Shown piece after piece: positions 57,968-64,000 of a stretch of DNA of 64,000 bases. The stretch's first letter is position 1, and every line of letters begins with the position of its first letter. Source of the stretch: Georhizobium profundi. GTDB taxonomy: Bacteria; Pseudomonadota; Alphaproteobacteria; Rhizobiales; Rhizobiaceae. The DNA lies in assembly GCF_003952725.1 (NCBI RefSeq), contig NZ_CP032509.1, positions 3,992,001-4,056,000 on the forward strand, read 5' to 3'. The notes below the pieces were generated by a model. It was not told the DNA's origin. It searched no databases and saw nothing but the letters and a program-made list of their open reading frames with translations. The translations under genes were made by a program, and so were the position numbers.

Positions 57968-58287
57968 TGGCCGCTTCCTTCCGTGGCTGCTGCTTGCGCC
58001 TGCGGATCGGGAAGCGCGGGCCGCGGCTCGCCGGCCTTGTAGGTCATGAGAAAGCGATCGGTCACCGTGTTGCGCACGGCATTGAAGAAGCGCCCGCAGC
58101 CATGAATGTGGCGCCAGCGCTCATAGACGTCGCCCTTTCGGTTGTCGCGCAGAAAGAAATAGCGCTCGAACTCCTCGGGCGTGAGATCGGCCATCTTGTC
58201 CGCGCGCACGATATGGGCCTCGCCGGCATGGCGGAACTCGATTTCCGGGCGGTCTTCGTCGCAATAGGGGCAGCGGATCAGCAGCAT
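57964..58287 (-). CDS. soxD: Sarcosine oxidase delta subunit
   Basis: A 107-residue zinc-binding subunit with RCPYCDEDRPEIEF, the central EEFERYFFLRDNRKGDVYERW and the HGCGRFFNAVRNTVTD segment holding the remaining ligands. It starts 22 bp after soxB and overlaps soxA by 4 bp. Confidence 0.94.
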   Translation of the reverse strand: MLLIRCPYCDEDRPEIEFRHAGEAHIVRADKMADLTPEEFERYFFLRDNRKGDVYERWRHIHGCGRFFNAVRNTVTDRFLMTYKAGEPRPALPDPQAQAAATEGSGQ

Positions 58288-58308
58288 TTCTGTCTCAGGC
58301 CTCTCGTC

Positions 58309-59562
58309 TCAGTGCGCGACAGCCGCCGCGGCGGCCTCGTCGATCAGCCGGCCGGTGCGGAACCGCTCCAGCGTGAAGCCCTCGTTGATCTTGTGCGGCG
58401 CATCGTTGGCGATCGTGTGGGCGAACACATGGGCAGAGCCCGGCGTAGCCTTGAAGCCACCCGTACCCCAGCCGCAATTGACGTAGAGACCCTTGACCGG
58501 CGTCTTGGCGAGGATCGGCGAGCGGTCCGGCGTAACATCCACGATACCGCCCCAGGAGCGCAGCATCTTCATGCGGCTGAAGATCGGGAACATCTCGCAG
58601 ATCGCATCCAGCGTGTGCTGGATGATGTGTAGACCGCCGGTCTGGGAATAGGACGTGTACTGGTCGGTCCCGGCCCCGATCACCAGTTCGCCCTTGTCGG
58701 ACTGGGAAATGTAGGCATGCACCGTGTTCGACATGACGACGCATGGGAAGATCGGCTTCACCGGTTCCGACACCAGTGCCTGCAGCGGGAAGCTTTCGAG
58801 CGGCATGCGGATGCCGGCCATATCCATCAGCACCGAAGTATGGCCGGCGGCAACGACACCGATCTTCTTGGCTCCGATGAAGCCGCGCGCGGTGTCGACG
58901 CCGGTCACGTCTCCGTTCGCGCCGCGACGGATGCCCGTCACTTCGCAATTCTGGATGATGTGGACACCCATATCGGCTGCGGCGCGCGCATAGCCCCAGG
59001 CGACTGCATCGTGCCGGGCAACGCCGCCGCGGCGCTGCAGGGCGGCGCCCATGACGGGATAGCGCGCATTGCTTGAGATATTGAGCGGAGGGCAGAAAGC
59101 CTTTGCCGCATCGGGCTCGAGCCATTCATTGTCGATGCCGTTCAGCCGGTTGGCATGGATGTGGCGCTTGGCCGACTGCACGTCATGCACATTGTGCTGC
59201 AGCATCATGACGCCGCGGGCAGAATACATGACGTTGTAGTTCAGCTCCTGCGACAGGTTCTCCCACAGGTTCAGCGCATGGTTATAGAGGCCCGCGCTTT
59301 CGTCATAGAGATAGTTGGAGCGGATGATGGTGGTGTTGCGGCCGGTATTGCCGCCGCCGAGCCAGCCCTTCTCGATCACGGCGATGTTCTTGAAGCCGTG
59401 TTCCTTGGCTAGGTAATAGGCCGTACCCAGACCATGCCCGCCGGCACCCACGATCACGATGTCATAGGACGAACGCGGCTCGGGCGACGACCACTGCTTG
59501 TCCCAACCCTTGTGGCCACGCATGGCTTCTCGGGCGATCGCGAAGATGGAATATTTGCGCAT
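58309..59562 (-). CDS. soxB: Sarcosine oxidase beta subunit
   Basis: A 417-residue FAD-linked oxidase subunit carrying the sarcosine dehydrogenation site. The dinucleotide-binding motif is IVIVGAGGHGLGTAYYLAKE (about 36-55), and the tail has WGGIVDVTPDRSPIL and NCGWGTGGFKATPGSA. First gene of the soxBDAG operon; no folate genes such as glyA or purU follow within the window. Confidence 0.95.
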   Translation of the reverse strand: MRKYSIFAIAREAMRGHKGWDKQWSSPEPRSSYDIVIVGAGGHGLGTAYYLAKEHGFKNIAVIEKGWLGGGNTGRNTTIIRSNYLYDESAGLYNHALNLWENLSQELNYNVMYSARGVMMLQHNVHDVQSAKRHIHANRLNGIDNEWLEPDAAKAFCPPLNISSNARYPVMGAALQRRGGVARHDAVAWGYARAAADMGVHIIQNCEVTGIRRGANGDVTGVDTARGFIGAKKIGVVAAGHTSVLMDMAGIRMPLESFPLQALVSEPVKPIFPCVVMSNTVHAYISQSDKGELVIGAGTDQYTSYSQTGGLHIIQHTLDAICEMFPIFSRMKMLRSWGGIVDVTPDRSPILAKTPVKGLYVNCGWGTGGFKATPGSAHVFAHTIANDAPHKINEGFTLERFRTGRLIDEAAAAAVAH

Positions 59563-59891
59563 GCATGCTCCCCGGCCTGTGGCGCATCGTAAGCACTGGA
59601 CCTATCCAAGCCATGTCAAATTGAAAAGATCGACAATGGTCGTTTTGCGACCTTCAACGACGCGTAGAGCTAGATGGCCGATCGTGCAAATTCATGGCAG
59701 GCATGGCCCGCGCCGTGCTCCGTGAAAAGTGACGGAACGCCTGCATTTCGGTGCTTTTCCAACTGGACGACCGAAATCCTTTCTGCTAGTTACCACGCCG
59801 ATCGTTCGGTGGCTCGCTGCGCGAACGAAATGTCATGCGACGACGTGCAGTATCGTCAGCCACCGAATTAGAACGAAGGAACGGGATTAAC
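59563..59891. other. Intergenic region between soxB and rpsU
   Basis: About 329 bp that should hold the divergent promoters of soxBDAG and rpsU. A short inverted repeat (GGTCG, TTTTG, CGACC near 59639-59653) lies about 80 bp before soxB. No protein gene is supported. Confidence 0.5.
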
Positions 59892-60125
59892 GTGCAGGTT
59901 CTTGTCCGCGATAACAATGTTGATCAGGCGCTGCGAGCGCTGAAGAAGAAGATGCAGCGCGAAGGCATCTTCCGTGAAATGAAGATGCGCGACTTCTATG
60001 AGAAGCCGTCGCAGAAGCGTGCTCGCGAAAAGGCCGAAGCCGTTCGCCGCGTGCGCAAGCTTGCTCGCAAGCGCGCTCAGCGCGAAGGCCTGCTCGGCGG
60101 CCGCGCCGCTCCGACACGCGGATAA
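59892..60125 (+). CDS. rpsU: 30S ribosomal protein S21
   Basis: A 77-residue basic protein with the S21 pattern [37 protein letters not shown] and [12 protein letters not shown]. The start is GTG at 59892, matching the usual N terminus, with AAGGA upstream at a rather wide spacing. A terminator follows at 60174. Confidence 0.95.
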   Translation: MQVLVRDNNVDQALRALKKKMQREGIFREMKMRDFYEKPSQKRAREKAEAVRRVRKLARKRAQREGLLGGRAAPTRG

Positions 60126-60173
60126 GGTGCTTCGGCACGCCCGGATCTTTCTGCCGGGATAGAGATTTTGATG

Positions 60174-60210
60174 GGCGGGCGCGAAACTTCGCACCCGCCT
60201 TTTCTTTTTG
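60174..60210 (+). terminator. Terminator of rpsU
   Basis: GGCGGG-C-GCGA and TCGC-A-CCCGCC form an interrupted stem, followed by TTTTCTTTTT. Confidence 0.8.
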
Positions 60211-60302
60211 CCAGCAGACCGTAATGTTGCCGGGCTTCTTCGCTAGCTGATGAACGCGGCGATTCGATTGCCGGCTCTATCGATCGACAAGGGATCCTGA
60301 CA

Positions 60303-61160
60303 TTGGCCATCGCATCATTTTCGCTCCAATCCCGCACCGCGCGTCGTCGGGCTGCGCTTGCCGGCACGCTCCTCAGCGCAATCGTCCTTGCAAGCTGCCA
60401 GTCGGCCGGCATGCCGAACGCGGATATGATCCGGCTCGACGCCGCCCAGGGCAGCGAGCAGAACATCGCGTCGCTCACCCAGGTCATCCAGAACAATCCG
60501 CGCGATCCTGAAGCGTACAATGTGCGCGGCTCAGCCTATGGCCGCGGTGGGCAGTTCGAACTGGCCATCGCCGATTTCGACCAGGCGCTCGCACTCAATC
60601 CGCGCTTCTACCAGGCCTATGCCAACCGGGCGCTCATCCACCGCAACCTCGGCAATCGCGAACAGGCCATCGCCGACTACAATGCTGCGGTCCAGATCAA
60701 CCCGAATTACGACGCCGCCTATGTCGGGCGCGGCAACATCTACCGCCAGGCTGGCATGCTTAACGAAGCCTATGCGGACTATAACCGCGCCATTCAGCTC
60801 AACTCCACCGACGCCCGCGCCTATCACAATCGCGGGCTCATCCAGCAGCGCCGCGGCAACCATGTCGAAGCGATCGAGGACTTCTCGCGATCGATCTCGA
60901 TCTCGCCGCGCTCGCCGGAGCCCTATAACGGTCGCGGCCTGTCCTATTTCGCAGTCGGCGACCAGGACAACGCCTTCACGGACTTCAACCGTGCGATCCA
61001 GCTCGACGAGAACGTTGCGGAGTCTTGGGCCAACCAGGCGCTGATCTACGAACAGCGTGGCGAGAACGATCGAGCCGCCCGTTCCTACGCGCGCGCCGCC
61101 CAGCTCGACCCGAACTATCAGCCGGCAAAGGACGGCCTCAGCCGGACGCGGGGCATCTGA
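60303..61160 (+). CDS. TPR-repeat lipoprotein
   Basis: A 285-residue protein with an N-terminal Arg-rich head, hydrophobic stretch and lipobox LASC (Cys about 32), then at least six tetratricopeptide repeats (PEAYNVRGSAYGRGGQFELAI, FYQAYANRALIHRNLGNREQ and others) to the end. It resembles NlpI-type adaptor lipoproteins. The start is TTG at 60303 with AAGGGA upstream. The partner is unknown. Confidence 0.85.
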   Translation: MAIASFSLQSRTARRRAALAGTLLSAIVLASCQSAGMPNADMIRLDAAQGSEQNIASLTQVIQNNPRDPEAYNVRGSAYGRGGQFELAIADFDQALALNPRFYQAYANRALIHRNLGNREQAIADYNAAVQINPNYDAAYVGRGNIYRQAGMLNEAYADYNRAIQLNSTDARAYHNRGLIQQRRGNHVEAIEDFSRSISISPRSPEPYNGRGLSYFAVGDQDNAFTDFNRAIQLDENVAESWANQALIYEQRGENDRAARSYARAAQLDPNYQPAKDGLSRTRGI

Positions 61161-61202
61161 CGCAGCTCCCAGGCTGCAGCCTCGCAGCTTGCTCTTCGAG
61201 AG

Positions 61203-61248
61203 AATGAAAAAGGCCCGCCCGGACATCTCCGGGCGGGCCTTTTTCATT
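61203..61248. terminator. Bidirectional terminator between the TPR gene and pntB
   Basis: AATGAAAAAGGCCCGCCCGG pairs with CCGGGCGGGCCTTTTTCATT around ACATCT; the A and T tracts allow termination on both strands. Confidence 0.9.
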
Positions 61249-61267
61249 GGTTCAGCCGGCTGGCGGC

Positions 61268-62668
61268 TCAGTGTTCGTGCAGTGCCTTGACGATGTCTTC
61301 CGTCATCTTCTTGGCATCGGCCAGGAGCATCATCGTGCCATCCTTGTAGAACAGCGTGTTGTCGATGCCGGCATAGCCGGAGCCGAGCGAGCGCTTGACG
61401 AAGAGGCAGGTCTTGGCCTTGTCCACGTCGAGGATCGGCATGCCGAAGATCGGCGACGACGGGTCGTCGCGCGCAGCCGGGTTGGTCACGTCGTTCGCGC
61501 CGATGACGTAAGCGACGTCCGCCTGGGCGAATTCCGAGTTGATATCCTCGAGTTCGAAGACTTCGTCATACGGGACGTTGGCTTCGGCCAGGAGCACGTT
61601 CATATGCCCGGGCATGCGGCCGGCGACCGGGTGGATCGCGTACTTTACCTCGACGCCTTTTTCCTTCAGCGAGTCGGCCAGTTCGCGCAGCGCGTGCTGT
61701 GCCTGTGCCACCGCCATGCCGTAGCCGGGCACGATGATGACCTTGCCGGCATTCGCCATCAGGAAGGCGGCATCGTCTGCCGAGCCCTGCTTGATGGTAC
61801 GGTCGATGTCGTCGGCAGCGCCGGCAACCTGTTCGCCGCCGAAGCCACCGAGAATGACCGACACGAAGGATCGGTTCATGCCCTTACACATGATATATGA
61901 CAGGATCGCACCCGAGGAGCCGACGAGAGCACCGGTCACGATCAGGGCGAGGTTGCCGAGCGTGAAGCCGATGCCGGCTGCGGCCCAGCCCGAATAGGAG
62001 TTCAGCATCGACACGACGACGGGCATGTCTGCGCCGCCGATCGGGATGATGATGAGCACGCCGAGCGCCAGCGACGCGATGACGATCAGCCAGAAGACGA
62101 AATGGCTTTCCGTGCCGACCAGGATCGCGATCAGGATCAGGATCGTCGCGGCGAGACCGGCATTGATGACGTGACGCCCGGGCAGCATGATCGGCTTACC
62201 GGACATGCGGCCGTCGAGCTTCAGGAAGGCGATGATCGAGCCGGTGAAGGTGATCGCACCGATGGCGACGCCGAGCGACATTTCAATCAGCGCGGTTGCA
62301 CCGATCGAGCCGACGAGGCCGATGCCGAAGGATTCCGGCGCGTATAGTGCTGCGGCAGCGACGAGAACGGCTGCGAGACCGACCAGCGAGTGGAAGGCGG
62401 CAACGAGCTGCGGCATCGCCGTCATCGGAATGCGCTGGGCGATCACGGCGCCGGCACCACCGCCGATGGCGAGGCCGAGCACGATCAGCATGAAGCCACC
62501 GAAGGACGGCGCTGCCAAAACGAGCGTGGTCAGGATGGCGAGACCCATGCCCACTATGCCGAATGTGTTGCCTTGGCGGCTGGTCGTCGGATGGGAAAGG
62601 CCGCGCAGTGCCAGGATGAACAGCACTGCGGACACGAGATAGAGGACGGCTGCGAAACTCTCAGACAT
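61268..62668 (-). CDS. pntB: NAD(P) transhydrogenase beta subunit
   Basis: A 466-residue subunit with about nine membrane helices (residues 5-265) and a C-terminal NADP(H)-binding domain (about 290-466) showing IIVPGYGMAVAQAQ and VIGANDVTNPAA. With PntAA and PntAB it forms the proton-translocating transhydrogenase that makes NADPH from NADH using the proton gradient. Confidence 0.96.
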   Translation of the reverse strand: MSESFAAVLYLVSAVLFILALRGLSHPTTSRQGNTFGIVGMGLAILTTLVLAAPSFGGFMLIVLGLAIGGGAGAVIAQRIPMTAMPQLVAAFHSLVGLAAVLVAAAALYAPESFGIGLVGSIGATALIEMSLGVAIGAITFTGSIIAFLKLDGRMSGKPIMLPGRHVINAGLAATILILIAILVGTESHFVFWLIVIASLALGVLIIIPIGGADMPVVVSMLNSYSGWAAAGIGFTLGNLALIVTGALVGSSGAILSYIMCKGMNRSFVSVILGGFGGEQVAGAADDIDRTIKQGSADDAAFLMANAGKVIIVPGYGMAVAQAQHALRELADSLKEKGVEVKYAIHPVAGRMPGHMNVLLAEANVPYDEVFELEDINSEFAQADVAYVIGANDVTNPAARDDPSSPIFGMPILDVDKAKTCLFVKRSLGSGYAGIDNTLFYKDGTMMLLADAKKMTEDIVKALHEH

Positions 62669-62679
62669 GGATCAGCCCC

Positions 62680-63093
62680 TCACTTCTCTTTTTTCTTGTA
62701 CATGGCCAGCATGCGCTGGGTGACGAGGAAGCCGCCGAAGATGTTGACCGATGCCAGGATCAGCGCAACGAAGCCAAAGCCCGTGGCGATGCCGCTGGTG
62801 GAAATGCCGACTGCGAGCAGTGCACCGACGACGATGACCGACGAGATCGCGTTGGTGACGGACATCAGGGGCGTGTGAAGCGCAGGCGTCACCGACCAGA
62901 CGACGTAGTAGCCGACGAAGATCGCGAGAAGGAAAACGGCGAGCTGGAAGACGAAGGGATCGATCGCGCCGGCGGTCGCACCGTGCGCTGCGGCGCCCGC
63001 AGCGTCGAGGATGCCGGAGCCGGCCGCATCGCGCACGCTCTGAGCGGCCCGGTCGAGATCGTCGAGCGCCTGTTCGAGTGCTGGAGTGGCCAT
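62680..63093 (-). CDS. pntAB: NAD(P) transhydrogenase alpha subunit, membrane part
   Basis: A 137-residue subunit with three to four membrane helices ([55 protein letters not shown]). In this lineage the alpha subunit is split into two proteins. The ATG at 63093 lies 1 bp from the stop of the preceding gene; pntB begins 11 bp after it. Confidence 0.93.
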   Translation of the reverse strand: MATPALEQALDDLDRAAQSVRDAAGSGILDAAGAAAHGATAGAIDPFVFQLAVFLLAIFVGYYVVWSVTPALHTPLMSVTNAISSVIVVGALLAVGISTSGIATGFGFVALILASVNIFGGFLVTQRMLAMYKKKEK

Positions 63094-63094
63094 A

Positions 63095-64000
63095 TCAAGC
63101 GTCTCCCTTGTTCGTCGCGGCAACCGCCTCGGTTGCCTGCGGTGGTGGTGCCGGCGTGGGCGCTGGCGTGCCGCCACCGAAATTCGGATGAATAACCTTG
63201 CCACCATGCGTCAGCGCGGTGGCCTTCACGAGCTCATCGTCGAAATTGATCGCGATGTCGCCATCCTTGATCATCGTCTGGAGGAACGTGAGAAGGTTCT
63301 TGGCGTAGAGCAGCGATGCGCTGGCTGCGATGCGGCCCGGCACGTTGTTGTAGCCGATGATGCGCACGCCGTTCTTGTCGACGACTTCACCTGCAACCGC
63401 GCCCTCGACGTTGCCGCCGCGCTCGACCGCGAGATCGACCAGGATCGAACCCGGCCGCATCGAAGCGATCATGTCGGCCGTCACGAGACGTGGCGCCGGA
63501 CGACCCGGAATCAGCGCCGTGGTAATGACGATATCCTGCTTGGCGATGTGATCGGCAACGAGCGCCGCCTGCTTCGCCTGGTACTCCTTGGACATTTCCT
63601 TGGCGTACCCGCCGGCGGTTTCGGCCGCCTTGAACTCTTCGTCTTCGACGGCGATGAACTTGCCGCCGAGCGATGCGACCTGCTCCTTGGACGCCGGGCG
63701 CACGTCGGTTGCCGAAACGGCCGCTCCGAGACGCTTGGCGGTTGCGATCGCCTGAAGACCGGCAACCCCTGCCCCCATGACGAAGACCTTGGCGGCCGGC
63801 ACGGTGCCGGCGGCGGTCATCATCATCGGCATGGCGCGGTCGAAGGCGGCAGCCGCATCGATGACGGCCTGATAGCCGGCAAGGTTCGCCTGCGACGACA
63901 GGACGTCCATCGACTGCGCACGGGTGATGCGCGGCATCAGTTCCATAGCGAAGGTGGTGAGGCCCTTGGAGCCGAGATCGGCGATCAGGTCATTGTGGCC
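63095..64000 (-). CDS. pntAA: NAD(P) transhydrogenase alpha subunit, NAD-binding part; 5' end outside window
   Basis: The C-terminal 301 residues of the soluble alpha subunit; the start codon lies beyond base 64000. Visible are [22 protein letters not shown], the NAD site [20 protein letters not shown] and [16 protein letters not shown]. The tail is Pro-rich ([13 protein letters not shown]). It is the first gene of the pntAA-pntAB-pntB operon. Confidence 0.95.
   Translation of the reverse strand, partial: GHNDLIADLGSKGLTTFAMELMPRITRAQSMDVLSSQANLAGYQAVIDAAAAFDRAMPMMMTAAGTVPAAKVFVMGAGVAGLQAIATAKRLGAAVSATDVRPASKEQVASLGGKFIAVEDEEFKAAETAGGYAKEMSKEYQAKQAALVADHIAKQDIVITTALIPGRPAPRLVTADMIASMRPGSILVDLAVERGGNVEGAVAGEVVDKNGVRIIGYNNVPGRIAASASLLYAKNLLTFLQTMIKDGDIAINFDDELVKATALTHGGKVIHPNFGGGTPAPTPAPPPQATEAVAATNKGDA

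Overview
The window reads as a contiguous, GC-rich chromosomal segment of an alphaproteobacterium of the order Hyphomicrobiales (rhizobial/Brucella-type lineage). The pointers are an Omp10-type lipoprotein, RcdA, CpdR and GapR cell-cycle proteins, DUF1036 overlapping pyruvate kinase, DUF1192, DUF1244, DUF982 and DUF459 proteins, and a hisN / alpha-r8 small RNA / hutG / cpdR / tRNA-Val order. A species cannot be named from the sequence alone. No phage, insertion sequence, CRISPR array or rRNA operon was seen; nearly all of it is core-genome housekeeping content.

Layout. 0-5.4 kb: 3' end of efp, suhB, a MotA/ExbB-like plus OmpA/MotB-like pair, and an MsbA-type ABC exporter on the other strand. 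5.4-13 kb: rpmE, rcdA (with two CtrA-type boxes upstream), DUF1192, a quinone oxidoreductase, an alpha/beta hydrolase, pyk with an overlapping DUF1036 gene, DUF1244, gapR and a YqhA-type membrane protein. 13-20.4 kb: a DUF882 peptidase with a long Ala/Pro tail, a sigma-54 activator, oligoendopeptidase F, and a ParDE-like toxin-antitoxin pair leading directly into a heme-dependent N-demethylase-like gene. 20.5-32.7 kb: homospermidine synthase, omp10, a 5'-nucleotidase with LysM tail, hemH, kdsD, an outer-membrane barrel protein, galU, an MltB-type transglycosylase and a DUF459 SGNH-like protein. 32.8-39.1 kb: gltD and gltB. 39.6-45.7 kb: threonine aldolase, DoxX, hsp20 with a heat-shock promoter and ROSE-like thermometer, a hydrolase, hisN, a small RNA resembling MmgR, hutG and cpdR. 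45.8-48.2 kb: tRNA-Val(GAC), a gene-poor structured stretch, a PRC-barrel protein, two overlapping DUF982 genes and a small membrane protein. 48.2-59.6 kb: a branched-chain-amino-acid-type ABC transporter (livM, H, K, F, G), a divergent IclR regulator with a MaoC hydratase, and the heterotetrameric sarcosine oxidase operon soxBDAG. 59.9-64 kb: rpsU, a TPR lipoprotein and the three-subunit proton-translocating transhydrogenase (pntAA partial, pntAB, pntB).

How it fits together. Three proteins tied to the Caulobacter-type cell cycle lie here (RcdA and CpdR, both adaptors for ClpXP destruction of CtrA, and GapR), and CtrA-type boxes in front of rcdA suggest feedback control. Envelope maintenance is a second theme (transglycosylase, DUF882 peptidase, LPS Kdo precursor enzyme, Omp10, TPR lipoprotein, OmpA/MotB-like pair). 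Nitrogen and one-carbon metabolism is a third (gltBD, sarcosine oxidase, a liv transporter, an N-demethylase-like protein, hutG). The less ordinary signals are mostly non-coding: a 44-bp dispersed palindrome present three times, an RNA thermometer, an alpha-r8-type small RNA, paired CtrA boxes and several orphan hairpins or terminators.
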